Source: Candidatus Gastranaerophilales bacterium
GTDB taxonomy: Bacteria; Cyanobacteriota; Vampirovibrionia; Gastranaerophilales; Gastranaerophilaceae
Length of the DNA: 18,150 nt
Assembly: GCA_947628355.1 (NCBI GenBank)
Contig: CANQZO010000010.1
Coordinates: 1 to 18,150 of the forward strand
Direction of reading: 5' to 3'
Made by a program: the position numbers and the translations under genes. How positions within the stretch are numbered: position 1 is the first letter of the stretch; each line of letters starts with the position of its first letter. The notes beneath the pieces are model-generated. The model had not been told where the DNA came from. It saw nothing but the letters and a program-made list of their open reading frames with translations, and did no database searches. Shown in pieces: positions 6,372 through 14,897 of this stretch.

Positions 6372-8102
6372 TTAAATTAATTCAAGTATTCTTTTTACTG
6401 CTTCATCCGGTGTTATTGTTTCAACTTCTCCGTTTTGTCGGGTTTTAAATTCAACCAGATTATCTTTTATTGTTTTGCCTACTGTTATTCTATAAGGTAT
6501 TCCGATTAAATCAGCGTCTTTTAATTTAACTCCCGCTCTTTCGGTTCTGTCATCAATTAATACTTCTACATTCTTTTCAAGTAACTTATTATATATTTCT
6601 TCTGCAACTTTCATTTGAGTTTCATCCTGGTCGCTTACCGGAACTACTGTTACAAGGTAAGGTGCTATTGATTTGGGCCATATAATCCCGTTTTCATCAT
6701 GATGTCTTTCAACAGCTGCAGCTGCCGTTCTTGATATCCCTATACCGTAACAACCCATTATAAATGGTTTTTCTTGTCCGTCTTTATCCGTAAATGTTGC
6801 ATTCATTGCTTTGGAATATTTTGTTCCGAGTTTAAATATATTTCCTACTTCAATTCCTTTTGTTACCTTTAGTTTTGCTCCGCAATCGCAGCATAAATCA
6901 TTTTCTTCTACTAATCTTATATCAGCTGTTTTAACGGGCAGTTCAACATCTATGCCCCAATTTGCACCTGTTAAATGTTTATCTGTTTGATTAATACCGA
7001 TTACAAAGTTCTTTAATTCAAGCACCGTTTTATCTGCAATGATTTCTACACCCTTTAATCCTTTCGGGCCTATAAATCCCGCTACTGCATTATAACCGCT
7101 GTTTGCCATTATTTCTTCAATTTCGTCATTTCTTGCAATTCTTATTTCATTGCCTTGAAATTCGTTCATTAATTTTGTTTCTTCAACTGTCTTATCACCG
7201 CGGATTAGTGCTGCTACGTATTTTCCGTCTATTACATATAATAGGCATTTACATATTACGCTCGGCGGAATTTGAAGATAATCCGCAAGCTCTGTAATTG
7301 TTGCGGTATTTGGAGTATCTTTTATTTGTGCGCTTGTAAAGCCTCCGTCTGTTTGAGTTTTTTCAAGGTTTGATACGGCGTGGTTTGAATTGGCGCTGTA
7401 TCCGCATTCACTGCAGTAAAATACATCATTTTCACCCGCATTATTTTCGCTGTCTTCGTTTACCAAAACCATAAATTCATGCGATACGCTTCCGCCGATT
7501 GCGCCTGAATCTGATTGAACCATTTTTGTTTCCAGTCCGCAGCGTTCAAATATTTTTTTATATGCTTTTGCCATTATTTCATAAGATTTATCAAGTCCCG
7601 CTTCATCAGAGTCAAAACTGTATGCGTCTTTCATTATAAATTCACGTCCGCGAAGCAAACCAAATCTTGGTCTTATTTCATCTCTGAATTTTGATTGTAT
7701 TTGATATAAATTTATCGGAAGCTGTTTATATGAGCGTATTCCCTCTCTTGCTACGGAAGTTATTACTTCTTCATGAGTAGGCCCCAGGCACATTTCGCGG
7801 TTATGTCTGTCTTTCAGCCTCATCAGTTCTTTTCCGTACACTTCCCATCTGCCAGATTCAAGCCACAATTCAGACGGCTGTACAAACGGCATTAACAGCT
7901 CCTGTGCCCCTGCATTATTCATTTCATCCCGTACTATATTTTCTATTTTATGCAATACTCTTTGCATTAATGGCAGATAATTGTATATTCCGTTTGCAAG
8001 TTTTCTTATATATCCTGCTCTAACCAGCAATTTATGGCTTATTACTTCAGCGTCAGACGGGTATTCTCTTAATGTCTGAACAAATAATTTTGACATTCTC
8101 AT
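6372..8102 (-). CDS. proS: Prolyl-tRNA synthetase (bacterial type)
   Basis: A 576-residue enzyme, the usual length of bacterial-type ProRS. It charges tRNA-Pro with proline in the cytoplasm. Class II motif 1 is at about 38-61 and the GPTHEE ATP/proline loop at 107-112. Motif 2 runs from 139 (FRDEIRPRFGLLRGREF) and SDSGAIGGSVSHEF spans 197-210. Motif 3 is GCYGIGISR (450-458). The insertion (editing, INS) domain that removes mischarged Ala-tRNA-Pro lies between about 230 and 400. The anticodon-binding domain covers about 480-576. Two Cys pairs flank the INS region (YCSEC, CCDC). The ATG at 8102 is preferred over the ATG two codons in, because AAGGA sits eight bases before it. It is probably its own transcription unit, with a promoter at 8119-8148. 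Confidence 0.97.
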   Translation of the reverse strand: MRMSKLFVQTLREYPSDAEVISHKLLVRAGYIRKLANGIYNYLPLMQRVLHKIENIVRDEMNNAGAQELLMPFVQPSELWLESGRWEVYGKELMRLKDRHNREMCLGPTHEEVITSVAREGIRSYKQLPINLYQIQSKFRDEIRPRFGLLRGREFIMKDAYSFDSDEAGLDKSYEIMAKAYKKIFERCGLETKMVQSDSGAIGGSVSHEFMVLVNEDSENNAGENDVFYCSECGYSANSNHAVSNLEKTQTDGGFTSAQIKDTPNTATITELADYLQIPPSVICKCLLYVIDGKYVAALIRGDKTVEETKLMNEFQGNEIRIARNDEIEEIMANSGYNAVAGFIGPKGLKGVEIIADKTVLELKNFVIGINQTDKHLTGANWGIDVELPVKTADIRLVEENDLCCDCGAKLKVTKGIEVGNIFKLGTKYSKAMNATFTDKDGQEKPFIMGCYGIGISRTAAAAVERHHDENGIIWPKSIAPYLVTVVPVSDQDETQMKVAEEIYNKLLEKNVEVLIDDRTERAGVKLKDADLIGIPYRITVGKTIKDNLVEFKTRQNGEVETITPDEAVKRILELI

Positions 8103-8114
8103 ATAAAATTTCCT

Positions 8115-8142
8115 TAATATTGTATTTTACTTTACAATATTA
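8115..8142. repeat. Perfect 10-base inverted repeat over the proS promoter
   Basis: The arms TAATATTGTA (8115-8124) and TACAATATTA (8133-8142) flank an 8-base spacer. One arm contains the candidate proS -10 box and the other abuts the -35. No T-run follows on either strand, so an operator or leader hairpin is more likely than an intrinsic terminator. Confidence 0.55.
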
Positions 8143-8148
8143 GCACAA
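8119..8148 (-). promoter_or_regulatory. Candidate proS promoter
   Basis: On the minus strand, TTGTGC (8143-8148) and TACAAT (8119-8124) are 18 bases apart. The predicted start of transcription is only a few bases upstream of the AAGGA ribosome binding site of proS. The -10 matches 5 of 6 bases and the -35 is weak. Confidence 0.4.
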
Positions 8149-8158
8149 AAAATTTATT

Positions 8159-9175
8159 TTATTGATGAGTTTTATTTATTGCTTGACGTTCAAGCTCTTT
8201 TAATTCTCTTATACAAGAGGGTAGAATTTGCTCAAAACATTCTACAATATCAGGGTCAAACTGTTTTCCCGCTTCTTCTTTTATTTTAGCTAATGCTACA
8301 GATGGTACTACTTGATTACGATATACTTTTGGCGTTACCATTGAATCAAATGCGTCTGCTATTGCTATTATTCTTGAACCTATCGGAATTTCATCACCTT
8401 TTTTTCCGTACGGATATCCGTTTCCGTCATAAAATTCATGGTGATATTTTATTAATTCCACCACATCTTTTAACTGTTTTATATCGTCCAATATTTTTAC
8501 GCTGTGATATACGTGTTTTTTTATTTCTGAATATTCTTCCACAGAGAGCTTTTCAACTTTTGCAAGAATATCATCTGAAACACCTATCATTCCGATATCG
8601 TGCAATAAACCTGCAAGTTCTATTTTGCCTGTTGTAGTCTCGCTTAAATGCAGTGCTTTCGCCATTTTTACCGCATAAAAAGTTACTCGTCGGCTTCTTC
8701 CCAAGGTATACGCGTCTTTTGCGTCTAACGCTTCAACTATTGCAGTTATTGTTCCCGAAAACAATTCTTTTAAATCATTAACCAACGCTCCGTTGTCTGC
8801 CTTTAACTGCCAGTATTCCAGCGCATTTTCAACTGTCAGCATCAATTCATCGGGATTATACGGCTTTTTGATATAACGATAAATTTTAGCATAGTTAATA
8901 GCGTCAATTAATATTCCCGCGTCTGTATATGCAGTTACCAATAGTCTCATTGTATCGGGTGATATTTCATAAGTTCGTTTTAAAAATTCTACTCCGTCCA
9001 TTTCGGGCATTTTATGGTCGGATAATATACATTGGAATTTATCTTGTTTTAATATTTCAAGTGCTTCTAACGGCGAAGTGGATTTTGCTATTTCGTATTT
9101 ACCTCGCAGAGTTCTGTATAATAATGCCAAGTTATCGGGTTCATCATCTACTATTAATATTCTGTATTTATCCAT
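8159..9175 (-). CDS. Response regulator, receiver plus HD-GYP domain
   Basis: A 338-residue protein. Residues 1-122 form a receiver domain: acidic D10/D11, phospho-acceptor D53 in SDHKMPEMDG, T81 and K104. A short helix leads to an HD-GYP domain (about 140-320), a family that hydrolyses cyclic di-GMP. Visible are the HD pair H192/D193 (LHDIGMIGV), H221, the HH pair H245/H246 followed by GNGYP (251-255), and D274 in IADAFD. Two canonical metal-site positions differ. The His of 'YTxGHSxRV' is Arg (R160, YTLGRSRRV), and the Lys of 'HDIGK' is Met (M196). Catalysis may therefore be altered or lost while c-di-GMP or partner binding remains. The ATG overlaps the kinase stop by eight bases (ATGGATAA), so kinase and regulator are coupled and almost certainly partners. 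Confidence 0.92.
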   Translation of the reverse strand: MDKYRILIVDDEPDNLALLYRTLRGKYEIAKSTSPLEALEILKQDKFQCILSDHKMPEMDGVEFLKRTYEISPDTMRLLVTAYTDAGILIDAINYAKIYRYIKKPYNPDELMLTVENALEYWQLKADNGALVNDLKELFSGTITAIVEALDAKDAYTLGRSRRVTFYAVKMAKALHLSETTTGKIELAGLLHDIGMIGVSDDILAKVEKLSVEEYSEIKKHVYHSVKILDDIKQLKDVVELIKYHHEFYDGNGYPYGKKGDEIPIGSRIIAIADAFDSMVTPKVYRNQVVPSVALAKIKEEAGKQFDPDIVECFEQILPSCIRELKELERQAINKTHQ

Positions 9176-10844
9176 TACCTACTGCCTCGCTTTCCTGCTT
9201 AAGACCTGCCGATAATTGTTCTCTGTCTATTTTTAACGGCAGTGTAATGGTGAATTTCGTTCCTTTATTTTTTTCCGAACTTACTTTTATATCACCTTGA
9301 TGATTTTTTATAATTTTATGAGTTATAGACATCCCGAGTCCCGTTCCCTGTCCTACGGGTTTTGTTGTAAAGAACGGGTCAAATACTTTTCTTTCGGTTT
9401 CTTCATCCATTCCTATTCCGTTATCTTCTATTTGTATTATCAAGTTTTGACATGAATTATCTAATTGAACTCTTATCCATATATCACCTTGTTTTTCTAT
9501 TGCTCCTGCAGCATTATCAAGTATATTCATAAATACTTGATTTAATTGTCCGCCGAATGCTTCTATTTTTGGTATCGGTTCTGTATATTCTTTATGGATT
9601 ACGGTTTTATTCTTTAACTTGTTATGAAGTATATTTAATGTTGTTTCTATTTCATGTATTACATCCACATCTGTTATTGCAGCTTCTTCCATTCTTGAGA
9701 AACTCTTTAAATCTTGTATTATGTTCTTAGCCCTGTCTGCGCCTTCTTTACAGCTCTTTATTAAGTCGGGCATATCCGTTTTTAAAAATTCAAAGTCAAG
9801 TTCTTCTTTTTTCTTTTCAAATGCCGTTCTTTCTTCTTCACTTAATGATTTACTGTTGTTTGTAAAATCATCTATCAACTCTATTAAATCATTTGAATAA
9901 TTGCTCAAGTGTGTCATATTACCGTAGATGAAGTTTATCGGATTATTTATTTCGTGCATTATTCCTGCCACAAGTTCACCTAATGATTTCATTTTTTCGG
10001 AATGCACCATCATTGCCTGTGTGTTTTGCAGTTCGGCATAAGCATTTTTTAATTCTTTAGTTCTGTCTTGTACTTCCACTTCCAGAGTTGAATACATTTT
10101 TTGCAGTTCATTTACCATTACGTTATATGATTGCACTAATTGATTTAATTCATAATAATTTGTATATTCCAATCTTCCCGATAAATCTCCCTCGCCTATT
10201 TTGGAAATTGTTTTTTCCATTATTGACAGAGGTTTTGATATACTCATGGATAACAGTATCGATATTATTAATGTTAATATCAATATTATTAAGGTCAGCT
10301 GTATTATGTTATTTTTATATTCAATCATACAGTTGGTGATGAAGTCGCTTTGCTCAATTCCTATATAAAATTTGTATTTTAATTTTTTTATATCAATTAT
10401 TTTTAATTTATTTAAGTTAAATCCGGGGGCAAATGTCAGTTTGTATTTTATTTCCCTGTTGTTTGATGATTTTATTAATTCATATTCACAATCTTCAGGC
10501 AGTGTTGAATATATGGGTTTCATATTGTTATCAAATACCTGAATATATTTAACTATATAACTGCCTGCTAATACTCCGTTTAAGTCCTCTTGCAAACCTT
10601 TAAAATTTTCTTTGATTAAATGCTGCTGGAATACTTGCAAGTTTGTTAATATATCTGCCGATAATTCGTTTTGCATTCCTCTTATTATATTTCTTGAAAA
10701 TGTATATAACCCTAATATTACAATGCAAACTATTAAAGTTATTACGGTAATTACGGTTATAAATATTGTGTTTATTTTACCTATGTTTAAATTTCTTTTT
10801 ACTTTTATTTTTGCCGGATTTCTTTTTGATGAATTTTTTTTCAT
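9168..10844 (-). CDS. Membrane sensor histidine kinase
   Basis: 558 residues from the ATG at 10844. A TTG six bases upstream is rejected because AGAAGAG sits directly against it but six bases before the ATG. The N-terminus is basic, TM1 is about 25-48 and an extracytoplasmic sensor of about 130 residues follows (49-178). TM2 is 179-200, then a HAMP domain and coiled coil (200-285). The phospho-acceptor is H297 in AGIMHEINNPINF. The ATPase has an N box (N440, N444), G1 DNGIG (474-478), F box FDPFFTTKP (from 488) and G2 GTGLGMS (from 500). A long insert after the H box (about 325-375), ending RAKNIIQDLKSFSR, is typical of NtrB-like and cyanobacterial kinases. It presumably phosphorylates D53 of the HD-GYP regulator encoded immediately downstream. 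The ligand is unknown. Confidence 0.94.
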   Translation of the reverse strand: MKKNSSKRNPAKIKVKRNLNIGKINTIFITVITVITLIVCIVILGLYTFSRNIIRGMQNELSADILTNLQVFQQHLIKENFKGLQEDLNGVLAGSYIVKYIQVFDNNMKPIYSTLPEDCEYELIKSSNNREIKYKLTFAPGFNLNKLKIIDIKKLKYKFYIGIEQSDFITNCMIEYKNNIIQLTLIILILTLIISILLSMSISKPLSIMEKTISKIGEGDLSGRLEYTNYYELNQLVQSYNVMVNELQKMYSTLEVEVQDRTKELKNAYAELQNTQAMMVHSEKMKSLGELVAGIMHEINNPINFIYGNMTHLSNYSNDLIELIDDFTNNSKSLSEEERTAFEKKKEELDFEFLKTDMPDLIKSCKEGADRAKNIIQDLKSFSRMEEAAITDVDVIHEIETTLNILHNKLKNKTVIHKEYTEPIPKIEAFGGQLNQVFMNILDNAAGAIEKQGDIWIRVQLDNSCQNLIIQIEDNGIGMDEETERKVFDPFFTTKPVGQGTGLGMSITHKIIKNHQGDIKVSSEKNKGTKFTITLPLKIDREQLSAGLKQESEAVGNG

Positions 10845-10859
10845 ATTCAACTCTTCTTT

Positions 10860-11441
10860 TTATTTATTTCGATTTTCTATTTGTTTCATAAAACAATATT
10901 GTACTAATGATATTCTGTCATAGTTATTAATGTTAGTAAATCGACCGGAAGATATAAATTTATTTCCGTTTAACTCTATTCTTATGGGCTCAAATGTGCA
11001 ATTGATTTGTTTTGTTTCAATATCTATATTTAAACTGTATTTTTTTAACAGTTCAATTTGTTCATCTGTCTGCAGTTTTAATCCGCCTGCACTTATATCA
11101 ATTATGAGCGCATTGTATTTTTTTCCTTCCGCTTCAAGTTGTATTTCTTTGTTTAACTTTATTCTTGAATATTCTCTGCGTTGTAAATACTTATAACTTA
11201 TGGGAAACCACATTGATATGATATCGTCTTTTACTTCTTTTACTATTGTTTCAAAATACAATTGACCTTTATCAGTCATTGTGAACATTTCTACGGATTC
11301 ATCAACTTCATATCTGCCTTTATTTTCAAGTTTTATACTGAAAAAATCGTCGTTTACCTCTGTAATTTTACATTTAGTAGCATTATCTATACTTCTTGAC
11401 AGTATATAAAATTCTTTATCTTTTACAATATTTTCTCTCAT
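10860..11441 (-). CDS. PilZ-domain protein (YcgR-like), cyclic di-GMP receptor
   Basis: A 193-residue protein. An N-terminal beta-rich domain (about 1-85) resembles the YcgR/PilZN flagellar-brake domain. It is followed by a PilZ domain with both ligand motifs: RxxxR as R89-EYS-R93 within QRREYSRIKL, and [D/N]xSxxG as D115, S117, G120 (DISAGGLKL). PilZ proteins bind cyclic di-GMP and relay it to motility, envelope or transcription machinery. No membrane segment is seen. It is the first gene of an operon with the kinase (15 bases downstream) and HD-GYP regulator, linking sensing, turnover and response. The ATG at 11441 has a close GGGAAG (11444-11449). A good promoter lies at 11464-11492. Confidence 0.88.
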   Translation of the reverse strand: MRENIVKDKEFYILSRSIDNATKCKITEVNDDFFSIKLENKGRYEVDESVEMFTMTDKGQLYFETIVKEVKDDIISMWFPISYKYLQRREYSRIKLNKEIQLEAEGKKYNALIIDISAGGLKLQTDEQIELLKKYSLNIDIETKQINCTFEPIRIELNGNKFISSGRFTNINNYDRISLVQYCFMKQIENRNK

Positions 11442-11463
11442 TACTTCCCGTTTCTTTTATTTA

Positions 11464-11492
11464 ATTTTATTGATTTTTGATTTTTTTATCAA
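11464..11492 (-). promoter_or_regulatory. Promoter of the PilZ-kinase-HD-GYP operon
   Basis: On the minus strand, TTGATA (11487-11492) and TAAAAT (11464-11469) are 17 bases apart. Transcription would start near 11457, about 16 bases before the PilZ start codon. The same two hexamers with the same spacing occur before the DUF4186 gene. Confidence 0.6.
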
Positions 11493-11502
11493 GTTATTTA
11501 TA

Positions 11503-14106
11503 TTAATTATTGGTTCCGAGTTGAGTATAAACGTACGGGCGTGAAAAATATTTATTTGCCGTACGTATTATATCTTGTACGCTTACCGAGTTTATTAACT
11601 GCGGATATCTGTTTAAAAATGTATAATCTCTGCCCGTTATTTCAAGTGAATTCATTACGGAAGCCTTATCCATATTTGTTTCCATTGATATAACAAAGTT
11701 TCCGAGCAATTTGTCTTTTGCTTCAGATAGTTCTTTATCCGTTACGAATTCTTTTTTTAATCTTTGAATTTCGTTTAGCATTCCCTCTTTTGCACGCAGC
11801 GCTGTATTTGGATTTGTGGCTATATATATTGCAAATGCACCTTTATTTGTGTTCGCAGAAAAAGTAGAACCTACTTGATATGCAAGTCCGTTATTATCTC
11901 TTAAATTAGTGAACAGTCTTGAACTCATCCCCGAACCGAGTATCGAATCTATTACCTGCAGTGATGCCCAGTCCTTTTCATTTAATACTCCGTCTGTTAA
12001 CCAGCCGTATATAAGCCATTCGGCTTGAGAGTCTTTTTTTATCTTTACCGTTTTATTTGCACTTAACGGCTTATATTTATATGAATATTTTGTTAAATCT
12101 ATTTTTGCCGTTCCGTCATTTTTTAAAAGTTTTGAAAAATAATTTATATAATCTTGTTCGTTTACATTTCCGTTTATTGTTATTACTGTATTTTGAGCGG
12201 GAAACAAATTTCTATAGTATTGTTCAATATCTTCCTTATTAATTGCAGGAATTGTTTTTTCTAAAATCTTGCCTGTGTTTCCGTAAGGAGTTCCTGCCCA
12301 TAATGCAGTTTTAAATTCATCAAAAACCAATGACTCCGGTAAATTTTTTCTGCTTTTTATTGAATACAGCCTGTCTTTTTTTACCGTCTCAACATCATAA
12401 GCATTTATTGACGCATTAATTGCAGCTTCTTTAAATATATCAAGTGCTAAATCTTTTTCATTTTTTGTAAATTTTGTTATTAAGCTGAAAGAATCTCCCG
12501 ACGCTGAGGGTATTAATTTTATCCCGTTTTCTTCAAGCAGTAGAGATAATTCTTGGCTTTTATATTTATTTGTTCCTTTTAATATTGTATCTGCAGTTAT
12601 TGCTGCTATTCCGGGAGTTTTTTCTAAATTGTTTCCGCCTCGTGATGCCATTTCCATGGCTATAATATCATTTGTGCTGTTTTTTGTAATTACAAGTATT
12701 GCTCCGTTTTCAAGCTGATATTTTGTCGTGGTATCATTTTGACTTATTACTTTTGCGTTATAATTTGTTTTTTCTTCACAATTTTGCTCTGCCGGCTGTA
12801 ATTTTTCTTTTTCGGGTGAAACAATTGAAATTACCGAAAAATTTGGTTCTAAATAAGTTTTTGCAGCTCGTTTAACATCTTCTGATGTCACTTTATTTAT
12901 ATTGTTTATATAATTTTTATAAAATTCGCTATCTCCCGTAATTGTAACGGTGTAGCCTATTTCACCCGCAATATTGGATATTGATTCTCTTGAATAATAA
13001 GTATCGCGTTCTATTATATTTTTTGCTCTGTTTAATTCATCTTCGGTTATTCCGTTTCTTTTAATTTCTTCTATTTCATTGAAAATAGCTTCCTTTAATC
13101 TTGTCATATCGTTAGTAAGATAATTTGCCGAAATGTAAAAAATGGAATCGTCTTTAGAGGATGAATGTGTTGCCGATATTGAATGTACAAGCTGTTTTTT
13201 TTCTTTTATATCCTGATATAATCTTGATGATTTTCCGTCACCTAAAATTGTTGCAAGAACATCAAGCGCGTAAGAGTCTTTGCTGTCAACTTCTTGACAT
13301 CCTTTAAATCCGATTAATATGTATCCTGTTTCAACATTAAGTTTTTCTTTTTTTTCAATTTGGGCAATAGGTTTTTTATCCGCTTTATATACCGGCATTT
13401 TTGTTCTTTCGGTATTGTCTTGAGGTTTATTAAATTTTTCTTTTACCGACGAGAGCGCTTTTTGAGTATCTATATCACCTATTATTACCGTTGTCATATT
13501 CTGCGGAGTATACCATTTATTGTAAAAATCAAGTATTTGTTCTCTTGAAATAGTTTCTATAACTTCTTTTGTCCCTATTACATCACGTTTATAAGGATGA
13601 TTTTTATAAAATCCCTGTATCATATTTCTGTATAAAACGGTTGTCGGGCGGTCGTTATTTTTTGCTATTTCTTCAATTACAACTTTTCTTTCTTTTTCAA
13701 GCTCTTTTCTCGGGATTAAAGGATTTAAAAGCATATCAGAGTGCAGGTCAAGTGCTAAATCAAAGTATTGCGAGGGTATTAAAATGTAATAATGAGTAAA
13801 ATCTTTGCTTGTCGCCGCATTTGTTATCGCACCTTTGGACTCTAATATCCTGTCAAACTCTTTTACGGGATGTTTAGGCGTTCCTTTAAAAAATAAATGC
13901 TCTAAAAAATGTGCAACTCCGTTATTTTCATCTGTTTCATTTATGGAACCCGTTTTTATCCAGGTGTCAATTATTACTATGGGATTGTCGTGTACTTCTT
14001 TTATTATTACTTTCTGTCCGTTATCAAGATTGAATGCCGAATAATCAGCAGCATAACATATTATTCCTATAAAAATAAAAGCAACTGTAAAAAATATTTT
14101 TTTCAT
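11503..14106 (-). CDS. Exported M16-family zinc metallopeptidase (tandem domains)
   Basis: 867 residues, the length of a fused two-subunit M16 peptidase. A signal peptide (MKKIFFTVAFIFIGIICYA, cleavage near A19/A20) predicts export to the periplasm or cell surface. There is no proper lipobox. The first half carries the inverted zinc motif HFLEH (H66, E69, H70) and, about 75 residues on, VVIEEIAKNNDRP with the third ligand at E145/E146. DGKSSRLYQDI marks the end of the first core. The second half (about 455-860) lacks HxxEH (DTILKGTNKY at the equivalent place). It keeps the substrate-loop signature GSGMSSRLFTNLRDNNGLAYQVG, as expected for the non-catalytic partner domain. These enzymes usually degrade short peptides. 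The ATG follows GAGGA by seven bases. It is transcribed toward the signalling operon but ends upstream of that operon's own promoter. Confidence 0.93.
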   Translation of the reverse strand: MKKIFFTVAFIFIGIICYAADYSAFNLDNGQKVIIKEVHDNPIVIIDTWIKTGSINETDENNGVAHFLEHLFFKGTPKHPVKEFDRILESKGAITNAATSKDFTHYYILIPSQYFDLALDLHSDMLLNPLIPRKELEKERKVVIEEIAKNNDRPTTVLYRNMIQGFYKNHPYKRDVIGTKEVIETISREQILDFYNKWYTPQNMTTVIIGDIDTQKALSSVKEKFNKPQDNTERTKMPVYKADKKPIAQIEKKEKLNVETGYILIGFKGCQEVDSKDSYALDVLATILGDGKSSRLYQDIKEKKQLVHSISATHSSSKDDSIFYISANYLTNDMTRLKEAIFNEIEEIKRNGITEDELNRAKNIIERDTYYSRESISNIAGEIGYTVTITGDSEFYKNYINNINKVTSEDVKRAAKTYLEPNFSVISIVSPEKEKLQPAEQNCEEKTNYNAKVISQNDTTTKYQLENGAILVITKNSTNDIIAMEMASRGGNNLEKTPGIAAITADTILKGTNKYKSQELSLLLEENGIKLIPSASGDSFSLITKFTKNEKDLALDIFKEAAINASINAYDVETVKKDRLYSIKSRKNLPESLVFDEFKTALWAGTPYGNTGKILEKTIPAINKEDIEQYYRNLFPAQNTVITINGNVNEQDYINYFSKLLKNDGTAKIDLTKYSYKYKPLSANKTVKIKKDSQAEWLIYGWLTDGVLNEKDWASLQVIDSILGSGMSSRLFTNLRDNNGLAYQVGSTFSANTNKGAFAIYIATNPNTALRAKEGMLNEIQRLKKEFVTDKELSEAKDKLLGNFVISMETNMDKASVMNSLEITGRDYTFLNRYPQLINSVSVQDIIRTANKYFSRPYVYTQLGTNN

Positions 14107-14264
14107 AGTATATCCTCAAAAATCCCCTAATGATTTATATAATACAATAAATTTTGTTAACTTGCCATATCCAAAAAGGTAATATTTACCTGTTTTTTAA
14201 TATATTATTATAAAATTCAAATCCCTATTTTTATTAAATTTTTATTATATGTTAATATAAAACT
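14107..14264. promoter_or_regulatory. Divergent control region between M16 peptidase and acetyltransferase genes
   Basis: This 158-base AT-rich gap must hold both divergent promoters. A 6-base inverted repeat, AGGTAA (14177-14182) and TTACCT (14186-14191), lies near the middle with A-runs and T-runs on its flanks. It looks like a small hairpin, but its place between divergent starts argues for an operator. A possible extended -10, TAATAT (14253-14258), sits six bases before the acetyltransferase ATG. Confidence 0.4.
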
Positions 14265-14822
14265 ATGATAACAGAAAAAGAAAAAATGCTCCGCGGTGAA
14301 TTGTATGACGCCAATTATGATAAGTCCTTAATACAAGAAAGGACTAAATGCAAAACTTTGTGTTTTCAATACAATACCATTTCACCCGAAAAGACAGAGG
14401 AAAGAAAAGAATTAATAAAAAAAATTATAGGAAAAACAAAAGGTGAATTTTTAATTGAACAGCCTTTTATGTGTGATTACGGCTATAATATTGAACTCGG
14501 TAAAAATTTTTATTCAAATCATAATCTGATAATTTTAGACTGCGCAAAAGTAACTTTTGGAGATAATGTTTTTATCGCGCCTAATTGCGGGTTTTATGCC
14601 GCAGGTCATCCTCTTGATTATGAAACAAGAAATAAAGGCCTTGAATATGCTAAACCGATTAAGGTCGGGAATAACGTTTGGATTGGCGGAAATGTTGTTG
14701 TTTTGGGCGGTGTAACTATAGGAAATAATGTGGTTATAGGTGCAGGCTCCGTTGTAACAAAAGATATCCCCGATAACACCCTTGCTTACGGAGTCCCCGC
14801 AAGAAAAGTAAAAGAACTTTGA
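14265..14822 (+). CDS. maa: Maltose O-acetyltransferase-like hexapeptide acetyltransferase
   Basis: A 185-residue cytoplasmic enzyme of the left-handed beta-helix (hexapeptide repeat) family, the usual length for Maa/NodL/LacA proteins. They move acetyl from acetyl-CoA to a sugar hydroxyl. The N-terminus ITEKEKMLRGELYDA is the mac domain typical of Maa. Hexapeptide repeats run from about 75 to 175, with the catalytic His at H115 in YAAGHPLD. The acetyl-CoA loop GNNVWIGGNVVVLGGVTIG and the C-terminal PARKVKEL also match. The substrate (maltose, glucose, lipo-oligosaccharide or other) cannot be fixed from sequence. The start matches the family N-terminus, yet no Shine-Dalgarno sequence precedes it and a -10-like box ends six bases upstream, so the mRNA may be leaderless. 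Confidence 0.9.
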   Translation: MITEKEKMLRGELYDANYDKSLIQERTKCKTLCFQYNTISPEKTEERKELIKKIIGKTKGEFLIEQPFMCDYGYNIELGKNFYSNHNLIILDCAKVTFGDNVFIAPNCGFYAAGHPLDYETRNKGLEYAKPIKVGNNVWIGGNVVVLGGVTIGNNVVIGAGSVVTKDIPDNTLAYGVPARKVKEL

Positions 14823-14897
14823 TTATATTAGTAAGCCCGACTGAAAATTGCACTTTATTTTTGCAATGTTAAAAAACAAAAAATTATTGTTTGCTAA

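Noticed and set aside
10845..10850. TTG start for the histidine kinase
   Set aside because: The AGAAGAG ribosome binding site is directly against the TTG but six bases before the ATG at 10844.
11477..11492. TTGAT/ATCAA hairpin after the M16 gene as a terminator
   Set aside because: The stem is five AT-rich pairs, and the same bases form the -35 and spacer of a good promoter for the PilZ operon.
14177..14191. AGGTAA/TTACCT hairpin with flanking T-runs as an intrinsic terminator
   Set aside because: It lies between divergent start codons where no transcript needs ending, and the stem is only 6 bases with a 3-base loop.
6306..14199. The 13-mer TTACCTGTTTTTT shared upstream of the TPR-peptidase and M16 genes as a common regulatory site
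   Set aside because: It includes a T-run, and in a region this AT-rich a repeated 13-mer in 18 kb is expected by chance; distances to the two starts differ (about 24 and 80 bases).
14214..14230. TTCAAATCC resembling a tRNA T-loop
   Set aside because: No matching acceptor, D or anticodon stems can be drawn around it.
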